This document shows, piece by piece, positions 43,801-57,039 of a DNA stretch of 64,000 nucleotides (position 1 is its first letter; each line of letters opens with the position of its first letter). The notes under the pieces were generated by a model. It was not told the origin of the DNA. It searched no databases and saw only the letters and a list, made by a program, of their open reading frames with translations. The DNA comes from Sternotherus odoratus (Eukaryota; Chordata; Testudines; Kinosternidae): contig JAVMKO010000001.1 of NCBI GenBank assembly GCA_032164245.1, forward strand, positions 250,799,644 to 250,863,643, in the 5' to 3' direction. A program made the position numbers and the translations under genes.

Positions 43801-44877
43801 GGAGCCTTTGTTTTCAAAACTTGAATTATTTTGCATGTGATGAATACAATCTGCGCCATGTGTGGAAAAAGCTGGTAAAAGATGTTAGATGCAACTGAAG
43901 ATGACATTCTGAGCCTGTGCTCAGAGCCATTGTTGTTATTTATGAAACTCTGGCAACGTTCTTTCACTGTACAAACTACAAATTAAAGACAGTCCCTGTC
44001 CTCCGGGGCTTACAGCCTGCAGGTCAGGCAAAGAGAAAATAAGATGCATTAGTACCCAGAGGAGAGAATATTAATTATCATATTTATTACCATTATTAAG
44101 TATTACTATTATTAAATATTATTATTAAAACTTGGAGGTTTGTTTGTTGTTCTGGTGTTTTAAGTGGTAATATTAATAGTTCGCTTCTTGGGGGCATCAT
44201 GGAAAAAGTGAGTCCCCACATGCCCAGCATCATTTCCCTAAACAAACTAACTCCGTGCAGCATTCACAATAGACCCATTTCAATGAGTCAACATTCAGCT
44301 AACGCCACATCACTCTGAGTGCCCAGAGGCAGACCCGCCGGATTCTGGGCTCAGTTCCTGGGGTTTAGAGGTATCTGAAGATTCTAACACTTTTGGTGGC
44401 TTTCAGGGCATGACCAGAGATGGTCTCAATTGCAAACAATAGTTAGTACACATAGCTCTTGGACCCGCGCGGTTTTTCCCCCATCACAATGGCCAATAAA
44501 TAATCTCATTTTACTTAGGTCCTTAGGTCAGACTGCTCCTCCTGTTTGTGAGCTGACAAGGCCAGTATTTAATCCACTTAGCCTGACAGCACCCCCTACC
44601 CCCTTCATGCAGACACAGTAAAAGCACAGAGCTCCTGTGTGTCGCGTACAGCCCTCCCCCAGCCCCTTTTCCCCCTCCTCCCTACCCCCCGGGAACATGC
44701 ATTTATAAAGAGATGGATTAGGAAAATTACAAGGTGGGTCACAGAATGTCAAACTGTTTTCAAGGCTTAAATCCTGGAATCACCCAAGAGGCAACCCCCT
44801 TGGGGTCTTGCGAAGACAGTTCAAATGATTCCGCTTTCTGACTTTACAATGCCACTTACAATTGACCCTGGCGTATA
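40864..44877. other. Repeat-poor AT-rich sequence
   Basis: About 4 kb with few recognisable repeats. The plus frame 41419-41709 (96 codons) has a hydrophobic stretch near its start but no known family. AT-rich, low-repeat sequence at 42000-43400 is where a conserved non-coding element could lie, but this cannot be judged from one genome. An ATT-rich microsatellite lies at about 44075-44140. A TTACAGCC-containing piece at 43980-44050 may be an old SINE. Confidence 0.4.
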
Positions 44878-44967
44878 TGGGCTAGATCCTCAGCTGATGT
44901 AAATCCACTTTGCTCAAGGGACTCCAGTGGATTTATGCCAGTTTACACCAGGTGAGGACCTGACCCA
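44878..44967. mobile_element. Short palindromic MITE, 90 bp
   Basis: The arms TGGGCTAGATCCTCAGCTGA and its near complement at the right (CCAGGTGAGGACCTGACCCA) enclose GTAAATCCACT and its complement. Similar fragments occur near 42795-42860 and 45740-45785. A target duplication is not clear. Confidence 0.55.
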
Positions 44968-46966
44968 ATAATCCTCCTCCCTGAGCTAGTCAGTTCTCAG
45001 ACCAATCACTTTTATTGTCATTGGATACAATGAAAGAAATGAAGCATTGCAGAACTACTGCTAGAGGGCTTAAATGTACACCTCTGGGATGACAAGTGAC
45101 TGCCTCTGTGTCTGCGTGTCACTTGTTTCGTATCTAAATATGGGATAAGAAATCCTGAATTCTCCATCAGTTGTTACTATTATTTGTATTATAGCCATGC
45201 AACACGTCCCGAAGCAAGATCAGGGCTCCATTGTGCAAGGCATTTTACACAGATAATACAAAGACTGTCCCTTCCCCCAAAGAGCTTATAGTCTATTACA
45301 AAGTAGGTGAGATTCTGTCTTCAGTTTCACAAGTATCACCTGCTGCACTACTGAGCTGGAAGTAGAATTTGATCCAATGTCAGACCCAATTCTGCCCCTT
45401 CAGAGGGGTTCCAGAATTCTGCAAGAGGACATAACTGAGGATTTTGTCATTGTGTTGAAGTACAACGTCATCAGGGTCTCGGCCTATCACAGCAACCTGA
45501 TTGCAATATTATTGAAAGACATAACGTAGCACATTATGCTCTCATGATATATGGAATTGAATTAATATTGCAGCATATAATTTGATCATAAAGCCATGCA
45601 TGCTTTTGACCTGGTACCGCATTGCACACTTGGCATGTACTTTACAAAATGACTCAGTGTACTCTGGAAAAAAAAATTTAATTGCATTTACCAGAGCCGC
45701 ACGCAATACATTCCACATCTGTCAGATCACTAAAATGTAGGGGCCCAATTCTGCTGTCATTTACACCAGTCCAACCCCACTTTGCTTTCACATGAGTAAT
45801 GTGCATGTACAAATCTGGGTACTTCACATTCACAATTAGAGGTGGGTTTAAATTTTCCAAGGGAACATTTTTCCATTAGAAAATGCTGATTAGACAGGAT
45901 TGAATCTATCGATACTTTCAGTGAGAATCAGGCAGCCTGCCTGGTTTCCTACCAGCCTGTCTCCCTGGCTCCCTGCCTCCAGGGGCTGACTGACTCACCA
46001 CACCTCCAGCTCACCAGGGAATTGGGCAGCCAGGCACAAGCTGAAAACCATATTTTCAATTCTCTCAGAAAGGAATTTTTCAGAAAGGAATTTTTCCTCA
46101 CACAAAAAAATCAATTTTTTTGCTTTTCATTCCCAATTTAGGACAATTCTCCCTCCCTGCCTCGTTCCCCTCCCCCTCCCCCCCATCAATGTTTTTCATG
46201 GGAGGGAAATTCCATTTTCTGGATAGCTCTATTCACAATCCTACAGACCTCTTTTCCTCCCATGTACAATGGCATAACATCCCTGTGACAACTACAGCAA
46301 TTGCCTACATAGAAAGTAATGAATGCACTGCTAGATTTTTTAGGGCAGTTTAGTGGTTGGAAAATATTAGAGGAGGAGGCAGGATGTGACAAATCAGCTC
46401 TCTACCAACCACCACCAGTGATCCATGGACAAAAGGGCTGAGCACCTCAGGTATATATTCACTCAAAGGAGCCCACAACCTGACAGAGCACTGATCTGCG
46501 GAAAGTTAAATGTCTTTAGGCTACACAGCAAGATAGCTGGGTGCTCTATGGAACAACATGGGATTTGGTGCTGAGGATTTCTCCAGTGTATATTTCAAGC
46601 ATGACTCAGCAGGAGTTGATTTCTACTTGATTCACAAAAGAAAGTATTTGCTTTATACAAACACACCTGTAAACAGGATTAGGCGAGAGATGAACAAACC
46701 CACAACTCACAGATCCACTAAACTATGAGAACACTCACACTCTTTCCATATATAAAAATACAAGGTTTCCACAACAAGGAAACAGCATCTCGTCCAACTT
46801 TCATAGTATTCCAGGTCTCCCTTAATTTGCCTTCCCACTTTTGTTTACTGCACTTCTCAATACCCTCCTTCACCAGAAATAGATCTATACATCAAACTAA
46901 TTTCCCAATACTCTTTTTTCCATTTCCCAATAATGTATTCCAGATCTTTATTAATTCTTGTAAAGA
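44968..46966. other. Unannotated sequence with an old SINE-like piece
   Basis: Positions 45175-45310 (TATTATTTGTATTATAGCC; AAAGAGCTTATAGTCTA) resemble a minus-strand amniote SINE tail. A 16-bp tandem duplication (CAGAAAGGAATTTTT) lies near 46067-46097. No gene is recognised. Confidence 0.4.
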
Positions 46967-47092
46967 GAGAGGTGTGGTCTAGTGGTTTGAGACTGGGACT
47001 ATATACAAGAAACAGCTGAGTTCTAATGGTGGCTTTGGTCAAGTCACTTAACCTCCCTGCCTCAGTTTCCCATATGGAAAACTTCTATAGGA
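46967..47092 (+). repeat. MIR-type SINE
   Basis: GTGTGGTCTAGTGGTTTGAG (tRNA-like head), then GTCAAGTCACTTAACCTCCC and TGCCTCAGTTTCCCATATGG are the MIR head and conserved core in order. The strand is plus. It is diverged. Confidence 0.75.
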
Positions 47093-47220
47093 CTGACTAG
47101 GGAATGAGAAATTTTACATGAAACTTTAAACCAACAAACAGAATTCGATAGCAGGGATATAATTCTCTATTACAAATTCTACATGTTGATCCAAAAGTTA
47201 TATAGAAAAGATCACAAAAA

Positions 47221-47918
47221 TCTATATATATAAAAGTCAAGTGGTGTATGTATGTATGTGTGTATGTATGTATGTATGTACGTATGACTGCGAAGTCCTC
47301 CCGCACCGTTTGAGCCAGAGACTTGAATTTTGGTACAGTGAGGGGTCTTGGGGTCTAGATGCTGGTAAGGGTCAAAAAATTTTCGGATCTCACCTCTGAC
47401 GCCCCCCAGGGGTGAAAGTCTTTCAGGGCCAATCACATCAACTGGGCAGTTAGGTGGTGATGATGTCATAATACCCCCCTCCAACAGACACCTCACTCGC
47501 TCAGCTCACCCCTCCCTCCTCCAACGGAACCCCGGAGATCCCTCAGTTCTCTGCCCCTCCCACCTCCCCAACGGAACCCCGGAGATCCCTCAGTTCTCTG
47601 CCCCTCCCACCTCCCCAACGGAACCCCGGACTACATCAGCCCTGTGCCCCCCCAACCTGCGAAGGTCCCCGGAATCCCTCGGCTCTGGGCCCCCTCCTCC
47701 CCTGCGACGGATCCCAGTTGGGTTTGGTGGGACGGTAAGTGAGGTGGGGGTGTCGGATTCGGTCGGGGGGTGAGGTGGGGGTTTCGGGTTTCGGGGGTGG
47801 GAAGGTGTCGGGGTGGGTGAGGGGTGAGGTGTGGGTGTTGGCTTTGGTCAGGGGGTGTCAGCTGTCTGCCACCTCCCCACCTCCGACTGACCCGAGCAGC
47901 GCCGGGCACTTATGCTAG
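47221..47918 (+). mobile_element. Non-autonomous Helitron, 698 bp
   Basis: It starts TCTATATATATAAAAGTC after an A and ends CTAG before a T, fitting Helitron insertion between A and T. A short hairpin (CCCGAGCAGCGCCGGG, 47891-47906) lies 8 bp before the CTAG end, as expected. There are no inverted repeats and no target duplication. A TATG tetranucleotide run follows the left end. No Rep/helicase is present. Confidence 0.8.
47521..47633 (+). repeat. 47-bp tandem repeat, about 2.4 copies
   Basis: Units start CCAACGGAACCCCGGA at 47521, 47568 and 47615. The array lies inside the Helitron and is nearly identical between copies, which suggests a recent duplication. Confidence 0.9.
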
Positions 47919-48258
47919 TGCTATATAAGTAAAAAGTAGAATTGATAATTCTACCCACACTCCCCATTTGAAGTTTGCTATTATTTTTATTTATTTTAAG
48001 TTTCTTATTTCTTTTCAATTAAATCCCCTAATTCTGGAATCTGTATCACCATGTAAAATATTCCTTTATAACCTTTATCAATCCCTTTTGTAACTTTAAT
48101 ACTTTCTAGCAGGTACCTAACAAATGCAGAAAATATGGGGCAGATTGTTTACTGGTGTAAACTGTCATAACTCCAATTGAATCTGCCCTAGTGATTTTCG
48201 TATCAAGAAAAGCATCAGGAAGGTATGTTTTTATTTTACCAAGTGTTTTCACAAAGTC
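47919..48258. other. Unannotated AT-rich sequence
   Basis: No gene or clear repeat is recognised. Confidence 0.45.
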
Positions 48259-48266
48259 ATTGAGGC

Positions 48267-48397
48267 TAGGGTGACCAGACAGCAAATGTGAAAAATCAGG
48301 ACAGGGGATGGGGGGAGGGGTGTAATAGGAGCCTATATAAGAAAAAGACCTAAAAATCAGGACAGTCCCTATGAAATTGGGACTTCTGATCACCTTA
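48267..48397. mobile_element. 131-bp MITE with perfect 8-bp target duplication
   Basis: ATTGAGGC flanks both sides (48259-48266 and 48398-48405). The left end is TAGGGTGACCAGACAGC. It is the same family as the 14467 copy, in opposite orientation, with longer purine-rich interior. Confidence 0.9.
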
Positions 48398-48405
48398 ATT
48401 GAGGC

Positions 48406-48869
48406 TTACATTTCTTTTATAAGCAAGAGAGGGTCCATGAAACATCACAGAGGAGGCAGCATTAAACTGTTACCATAGCAGCTATATTTGAAAACACCAC
48501 TCAGAGGTTTAGAAGGTTCCCTTGGAATACTACTGCAGTAGCCACAACATGGAAACAGAGGAGAGGACTGTCCGACTGCATTGTGCCTTGCACTGCAAGC
48601 AATCCCAATGTGCTTACACCCTGTATAGACGGCCAGCATGCGGCCTATGCACCACTCTACTCCTGCTTAGGCAGCTATGCTGACTGTGTGCCAATTGGGG
48701 ACTCCCCTGTGGCACAGAACCTCAGCTGCCTTCATAACACACTCAAGTCCCAGCTGTGCCACTGGGGTAGCTCAAGAGAGATTTAGCAAGCTCAAGATTC
48801 TTACAACCACTGTAAATCAGGGGTGCTGGAATCTGTATAAAATATTGGCTTGAAGTGGTTTCCATTATA
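48406..48869. other. Unannotated sequence
   Basis: No gene or clear repeat is recognised. Confidence 0.45.
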
Positions 48870-48871
48870 TA

Positions 48872-49142
48872 CAGTAGACTCTCGATTATCCAGGATGATA
48901 GGGAAAAAATAATCCTGGTTAATAAAATCCTGGATAATCACCATCCATAGGAAATATAGGGGGGAGGGGTTGGTTCACCAGACACCCTGCGCCGGGGGGA
49001 GGGAGTGCTGGTTCACTGGCTGCCTTGTGCCCTGATGGGGGTTTTGTGTGTGTGTGTTTGGGGCAGCAGCAAAGCCAGAGCCGGCCCTGCGAGTTAATCC
49101 ACATCCTGGTTAACCCAATTCTGGATGATCGAGAGTCTACAG
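48872..49142. mobile_element. Tigger/pogo-type MITE, 271 bp
   Basis: The left end is CAGTAGACTCTCGATTATCC and the reverse complement of the right end is CTGTAGACTCTCGATCATCC. TA lies on both sides (48870-48871, 49143-49144), the mariner/pogo target. An internal GT run lies near 49040. No transposase is present. Confidence 0.85.
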
Positions 49143-49144
49143 TA

Positions 49145-52100
49145 CCGGGTTTGAAGTTTTGTTCAGTGGCTCCCAGAACCCCTGCTATACAAATTGTTCC
49201 AATACCACTGCCTTTAATCTGCCCTGTGATGTGCTCTTTCATCACATGGTCACGCTGCCGTAATGCTAAATGCTCCATATTCACCTTATTTTAAAATAAT
49301 TGTTTATTTAGAGGTCAGTGGAACCAATGGCAAAAATCTTAAGCCTTTCCTCTCTGGAAATCTGTATTTAAATTAGGGATGGGTGAATCAATCTGAGAAA
49401 GAACCTGCCCAAACTTTAGGTAGTCATTGCATTAAACCAATCTTCAGCTTTTTTTAACTTCAGCTCAGTTAACAGAACTGAGCTTTCAGTCTCCCATCCC
49501 GTGACTCCCAGTACAGCTATGGCTCCCTGCCCTTCACATAACCAGCCAATCCAGCTACACTGCCAACTGTGACATTTCCTTTGCCATTTCCATGAATGCT
49601 AGATTGTGTGTCCCCTTTTCCCCAGCACAGGAAACACAGTCTGTGGATACAGATACACAGGAGTAAGCAGAAAGGGATAGGCAGTGAATGCCTCTTTCTT
49701 ATCCTTGATTGTTTTTGCAGGTCCATCTTTGACTTTGTTTATTCCCTTTGGACCGCCGTTCTGCAACCCTTACTCATACTGTCCAATAGTAGCTTCCTAA
49801 ACAATTAGTCTCCTTGAAATCAAATGGCTCACTTGCATAGCACGTTACTACTCAGTATAAACAGAACTGGCGGAATCAGGCACTTTGTGTTTACTACTAG
49901 ATAGCACTCGCAGCCGCTGGACTTTTTAGCCATCTATCTTTGAACATCTGCTATTTCTCCACAGTAGACTTCCTTTTCATTCCTTCTGTCTACTTTCTCT
50001 TTCCCCCAGTGTTTCTCACATCCTCTCAAACCCAGTTAGGCAGAAATCCAAATGTATGCAACATCTTAACAGGGTCATATCCACCTTTTGCTCTTCCAAA
50101 TAAACTGCAGCACACAGAAAGAATGATACAGGTCCTTTAAATTGAGAACAAGAAGTTGTCTGGAATGTTAGCTCATGTTTCCTAAAATAACCTCAACACC
50201 TGAGGCAAAGTGGGAGCTGCTATTTAACACTGCACAGCTTCCAAAACAGTCCTCGCAAACTGTGTGATTCAAGCCAGAAGTACAGAACTGTTGGCAGCAT
50301 TTTAAGGATGACTAATGCAGTACTGCTAAAAACAACTTGAAGGGGCTTTCCATGAGCAAGCCTCATTACAGGTACAGTATTGCCTCTTCATCAGCTAAAT
50401 ATAAGAACTTCACTGTAATGTACACACTGCTGGGCTTTTTATCAGCACATGCCACAGCTAGTAAAATGAACCCTAGCGCTTTCATAAACAATAGCAGCAC
50501 CTGATCCTTGTTAACACCACTTCCCTTGCCAAAAGTCATCATCACAGAAGACATGCATAGGACTATGGGAATGGAGCTTAAAGAGTGTGGCATAGGCACA
50601 AAAAAGGAACAAGAGTCGAATGTATTAAACCTAAATCGAAAACATCACTGGACATCAGCAATACCAGAAGAGATGATGAGCTGGAGTGCCGATGAGAGTG
50701 GGGAAAGTAACTGAAATACTTTTCTCCTGGATTCTATTTTCTAAATGGAAAGCCTACCCTAAATCTCAATTACTGAGGCACAGTCTTCACTCATAGCTAT
50801 ATTTGCTTTCCACAACCAACTCTCTGTAGAACTTTTCATGAGTGATTAGCATCCAAGTATTCGGGTACATATCTAAACTGTATTCTTAAATGTATCCACC
50901 TAAATCTGAGTTATTGATGATTATGCACTACAGTATATGTATCTTATGACTTTAAAAACAGACTCTGTATTTGTGGATAATCTAACCACTATACCCAGAT
51001 GTTCAGACACACTTTTCTTAACATGTGTACTATATAATTTTTTAACATTAGCTTCAATAATTTTTTTTAATATGTATTGCATAAATGGATAGAAACATAT
51101 TAAAGGCTCAAGGGAAAAAATGTAGAAACAATTGAATTTTAAATGGAGTCCTATTCTGTCTGAACACGCAGTGCCATCAGCATCAAAACGCTTCGCAAAA
51201 TCAGGGTGTTTTCACTGGAATTGCATTCTGAAAGAAAACCCAGAGGGGAAAGTTCTGACAATCCCATTTTGACTTTGTGAATTAAACATTTTATTCTGAA
51301 AAAAAAGTTAAAATTGAAACAAAATCTTTCAATTGACCTGAAACAACCAAAATGTGGAATTTTCCTCATGAAGAATTTTGAAATTTTCAAGTTTTGTTCT
51401 GATTCAGAAACATACGAGTATGTGAATATCCAGACTTGTTCAATAAATGCTTTGTATACACAGACTTCAGACTTATGGACTCCTTATGAACTATTCACTG
51501 TGAATATTCCTTTGAGTATTTGATGTTCAGAGATCAATGTTCAAACGGTGTGATTCATCGCATGTTTGTGTACCCTGACTAGGTGACCCAACATTTATAA
51601 ATTACATGTGCTTTCATGTGAAATTAATTTGATTTTGTTATTTGAATTTATTTTGGTTTGAGATTACCCAAATCAAAGCCACTTCCCAAAAACATTCATA
51701 AAAACAAAGCATTGCTTTGCATAAATGTTGATGAAAAACAAACAAAGAGATGTGTATCTGTGACTGAAATGAAATTCTACTTAGAAGTTACCAAAATGTT
51801 TGTGGATGACCTTTCACTATGAGACAAACTCTACCAGCAGCTAAGTTAATGAGAACCACATGTGTACATTTGGGAGTGGAATTTGACCCAGAATATCTTT
51901 CTATTTCTGTCTTTCTATTTTCAACTTTTCTACCCATGCTCATTACCACAGTATCTAAGCATTGCTCATGTAAATTAGATCAAGTCCCCATCATGGAGTC
52001 TTCCGCTTTTCTCCCTTTCCTGATTATAGGAGGCTTTGATTGAGTTAAGTTAGTGGGCCATGGAGGAGGTCATTGCCATTAATGATTTTGGAGAGGATGA

Positions 52101-52269
52101 ACAAGGCCTTGAACTGGCAATGGAAGGAAACTTGCAGCTGGAGCAGACAGTGGAGCAGAGGGTATCATTGTTAATGGCAGCTGAGGGGGCCAAATTCTGA
52201 GTAAGCTGGAGCCTTTGAATTACCTCCATAGTCAGCAAATTGCAGCGAACCAGTGTGAAGGGGATGAAT
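49145..52269. other. Unannotated sequence
   Basis: About 3.1 kb with no recognisable gene. Positions 51040-51400 are AT-rich with the degenerate AAATTTTC-type motifs. Frames of 60-79 codons show no family. Confidence 0.45.
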
Positions 52270-53030
52270 GCACTGTAGCTAAATGTTTGTCTGGAAAGAA
52301 GGGGAAACCAAGTCTATTAAAATGATTATAGTGGACAACTTTAATAAACCAGTCAAATGGTACTTCAGAACAAGATGTAGAGATTCAATTTCTCACCACC
52401 GTACATGATTGCTTCATGGAACAGCTAGTTATAAAGAACACAAGAGAAGAGACTATTTTCAACTTATTCCTAAGTAATGGTTCAAAAGAAACTATAGTTG
52501 ACCCACTCAGTAATAGTGCTCACTACATGTGGTAATAAAGCCTGACCTCTTCAGGGGGAAAATGTAACACTAAGCTTCAGAGAGGCCAATTAAAAGGAAA
52601 ACGAAGTTAATTGAAAAACCCCTAATGTCAAAAGTAACAAAATTAAAATCTGTAGACTGAACATAAAGCTACTTAAGCACAGCATAACAGTGTCAGTGCA
52701 AATGAAAAGTGATAAAAGGAAATAATTTTTTAGCACCTTACATAGCCAGCCTCTGGACTTCATTGACACTGGATGTTGGTGAGGTCAAGAACCTGGTGGA
52801 ACTCAAGAAAGGAACACATGTCATATTAGAGCATGAGAACATTGATGATTATACTAGATAGGAGAAGACAACTTTTTTTTTTAAAGAAAAAAATTATAAA
52901 CTCCCAGCCTTTGCAATAAGCCAACCTTTAAACTAAAGGAGGTTATGCAGAAATTTTCCCAGCTTATTTAATTGTCCACTATGGTATCTTGCACCTGCAT
53001 CTGAAGTATCTGGTTCTGGCAATATCATCA
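52270..53030 (+). mobile_element. CR1 LINE fragment, endonuclease region and 3' piece
   Basis: Positions 52320-52700 read like the CR1 ORF2 endonuclease region (GATTGCTTCATGGAACAGCT; CCACTCAGTAATAGTG; TCAGGGGGAAAATGTAAC). Positions 52980-53030 (TTGCACCTGCATCTGAAGTA) resemble CR1 3' sequence. The RT region between is missing, so this is an internally deleted copy. Many stops are present. Confidence 0.7.
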
Positions 53031-56000
53031 CTCATTTGATCTGGTAAGTCTCAAGTTCTTATGCAAAAGGTAGTTAGGTGCCCTGAGTATGGCTAGAGGT
53101 GTTTCCACACCTTCCTCCTTCTGCTCCTTCTCTTCAGGGACTTTTGGGAGTGCTGGATAGTCTCTCTCAGGGCTATCACTGCCATTCCCTGAAACGGGGT
53201 TAGTAGCCCAAAGTAATTCAAACTAGTCCTCAGTGTCCCAAACACAAGATCCATCATAGTAACCCCATAGTTCAAACCCAGCTCCAAAGTTCCTGTCATC
53301 CATGGAGACTTTGTTTTGCTCAGCAAAAGCCTCACCTTTCAGCTCTGCCTTCCTTCCTCTGTCCACACACTGAAGACACATACATATTACCCTCCTTCCG
53401 AAAGCTCCTCTGATTGAAAGGGGAGCAGTGCCTCACCCTACATGACAGGGCTCCTGATCCCAAGTTCTTAAAGTGACGGTATCCTGGGATCTTCCCATCC
53501 CATTGCTAACTCTCGGGGGATCACCTCCGCTCTTCTGGCTTCAGCTGGTTTCTGACCCTGTGCTGACATCAACATCCCTGAAAGGGGGCCTTCTGGGCCC
53601 CCTTATGCTTGAAGGGCCAGTACCCTCTATTACAAAAAACCAAGCCATTGCATGAAAAGTCCAATTTCTTACCCACTAAATGACCTGGAACTAAATGCAA
53701 ATATTATTTTTGCCCGGTTTTGCATAATATTTTCCGTAGTTGTCACACAACACTATTAACATCTCATTTGTTTCTGATCCCAGGCTGAGGGAAAGTCCTT
53801 CCTTAGGTAGTTTGATTGTGTCAGTGTTCTTTGAATATGTAAATAAAGATTCCAAGATAAGAGCTATTCAACACAGGCATTTTTCATTCTATATTTAACA
53901 GCTCCTTCAAGGTAAATAAAAACACCCTCTACAATTGATCAGTTTAAGAACATGCCCAACAAGAGATCATCAAAATTCCTTGACTCCACCAATCCTTCCT
54001 CAACAGTTCCATGTTATGTAAAGGGCTGCTCAAAGAGAGCATGTTAGAGGATACAAGGTAACATTTTCAAAAATTTCAGTGACTTAAATTAAACCTAAAC
54101 CCCATTTTCAAAAAAGACTTAGACAGTGAGAAGTGGGATTTTCAATGACACGTAGGGTCCAAAGTGCCTAAAAGCCAGATTTTTAAAGGTAGTTAGGTAC
54201 TTAAAGTTGCAGTTAGGTGCCTACTGGCATTTTCGAAAGTGCCTCTGATCTGGCTTTAAATCATTTTTGAAAATGTGACCGAGGCTCCTAAGTCAGTTTG
54301 GTGCTTTTGAAAATCGTACCCCAGGGCTGAAGGAAACAGCTCTTATCCCCTCGTGGACTCCTTCAGGTTACTGGGTTGGGTGCAGTTTGAGGTACAGGTC
54401 AGCTTGTTTAGCAGGATTCCATGACTGGCTACAACCTAAAGTAGAAGCTGGCTCCTCTGTTGCCTGCTTGCAGGTTTTATTTCAGCAAAGTCTCTTAGAC
54501 ACACAACCTGGGAGCATTTAAAGTGCACTGCTGTGGCACTTCAGCAAGTCAAACGATGGAAATCGATGCAGAGCTTTGCCAACTAAAATCTGACATGCAG
54601 GTGCCCCTGTATGAAGTGTCACCAGATCATATGGAAGATGATGTTGGCCATATTTATCTTCATCTTGTTCATGATCAGCCCTTCCCTTGGGCTCCGTTTG
54701 CAAACAATTCCAAAATGTCTTTCAGCTAATCAGCCTGGCAAGGCATTTAAAACAGAGCTGATGTAAGAACCACTGAATACAAACCAGTGGAGGCTGTTAC
54801 ATTTGTTTTATTTGGACCAATGTTTAAATGATTACCACCAATTTTTCAAGGTTTTTATGCGAGGTCACACGTAGGATGCTGAGAATCTCTAACTAAATGT
54901 CTAGGTACATTGAAATAATGGAACAGAAAGAAATCCAGGAGACAAAAAAAACAGTTCATAATCAGCAATTACATGGACAAATGATTTTTCATTGAAATCC
55001 AACCCACTAGCATTTCAAAATTAACATGTCGGAATTAAATCCGGCCTTCAGAAGGGCAATGAGCTATCTGCTGTTTACAGTACAATGTGAAACTGCAGGC
55101 CTGCTTGCTTTTAGCATTGAAATGGGAACACATTTGGTTTCAGCAACAGATGGTTACTCACCCAGTCGATTATTTTTTAAGCATTTCCTTTGAATGTGTT
55201 TTAATTCTATTATTTTAAATAAACCTAAAAGTAGCTGTCAGCTTCAGAACTGTGACCTCACCTCAGAGCCCATAGGCACTGAATGGCTGAACATTGTGGA
55301 TATAAAACAAACAGAACAATACCCCCTGATACTTGAAAAGCACCTCTAGTAAGGTTCCCAGACCTATATACATTTCACCTAACCAGCCAGGGCTAAATCC
55401 TGTGGAGAGGTCCCTGTCTGCACAGGCAGAAAGGCTCTGGAAGCCAGGGTGCAGCTCGTTCCAGAACATTCCTTTCCACTTCTATAAATGGCCGAAGCAT
55501 GTATCCTCTCCCCCTGCACCTCTTGCTGGGAACCATACATGCAGGGAAGCCAGGCGCCTGGCCACACCCCAAACCAGTTGGCCACACCCCAGTGCAGCAC
55601 CACCAGATTCCGTGCCTACTAGTCAAAAGCACTAGATCCATGCTCAACTTGTGATCTGTGCTCAGAAAGGGGAAGCGCTCTATATATCTTAATTCAATCC
55701 AGGCAAGACATGTGAAAATGTTTCCCACGGTGTACACTGCACCTGGGCAAAGCCAGGCTCAAAAAGGAGGAGTTGTGTTACCCACAAATTTGGACCTTTC
55801 CTCATATTCTTTCATGGGGAGACGATGGTGGCTTCAGGGAATTCCAGACCAAGTTTTTTGCGGGAGAAGGAGCCCTCATGACCCCTTTCATGTCACCAAC
55901 CCCACTTGGCTGACCCTCCACACACCATACCACAGCCAGGAAGGGAATGCACAACAGCCAGTGTCTGAGTATCTCCTGTTGGCACACTGCCCTGGAAAGG

Positions 56001-57039
56001 CTACGCTAGCCAGCAGTGATCTGGTAGAGCAGGAACTGCAGTTTATCTGCATATTTCATAAGCAACGAAACACATCTGATAATATCTATCAGGACAAAAG
56101 TACTGGACATTGAGTACAATTTAGCTATCCCCATGTACTCAAACAATTTGGTTTTATTTTTAACTTTTGACTATAAACATTCCTTAAAAAAAAAAACACA
56201 CCACCACTAGGAAAATTTATCCAAGTGGAGCTAATATTAAATTATACGTAGCAACAACCCGGCTCTCCACCAGCATGAACACAGCAATCATAAATCTCTA
56301 TTAGCTGTAATGTTTCACATATTTGGAATCTACCATCGTGCAAAATTAGTCCCATTTGTACAACCAGTGTTGATGCCATTATAATCAATCTCATTTGCCA
56401 AAGCACAAAAGTCCCTGGACTTGATAATTTTTCAGGTCAAAAATCGACTTGGACTAGGTTCTTAACCTGAGTTTTACAGCAAGAAATCAGATTGCATTTG
56501 GCAACGGTACCCTTATAATTGAAAATTGACAACAGACCTACCATTCGTTTTTATTGGCACTTCCTGTGCTTTAACTCCTTTATTTACTTTTGTTCTGGGA
56601 CTGCCAGCTGTTCCACCCAATTCCAATTTGACATATTTCTTCCCTGTCCCTGCCTATTGTTGCCACAAGAATTTCGGTATAGTCAGAAAGAGAGAACACA
56701 GATTTCTCAGAGCCTTCCCACAGAACTGGTCAAAAACTTTTCATTACAAGTTTATGCAAACATTTTTCAAAATTTTAAAACCTTTGAGAATGGTTGAATC
56801 TTTTTGAAAATTTGAAATTTCAACAACAAATTCATGAAAAATTCCCCCACACTCCCCAAAAAATCACTTGGTTTTTTTGCCTTGTCAGCCCTTTCTCTGT
56901 GTCTGTTCTTTACTTAGGGACCTGCTCTGCAGTGTTGTGTGTCCTTAGTTAACAGTGGACCCTCGACATTGGACTCTTACCTTCCTCAAATAGCTTAAAA
57001 CCTGTTTCTTCTATTTCTATCCTTGTCATCCTATGGCTC
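53031..57039. other. Unannotated sequence
   Basis: About 4 kb without a recognisable gene. The plus frame 55658-56113 (151 codons) is the longest non-repeat frame in the window but resembles no protein I know, and frames overlap it on the minus strand. AT-rich degenerate repeat lies at 56680-56870. Confidence 0.4.

Noticed and set aside
55658..56113. Plus-strand frame of 151 codons as a possible gene
   Set aside because: No recognisable domain, no splice or promoter context, and overlapping open frames on the other strand. A protein search with no hit and no transcript would settle it.
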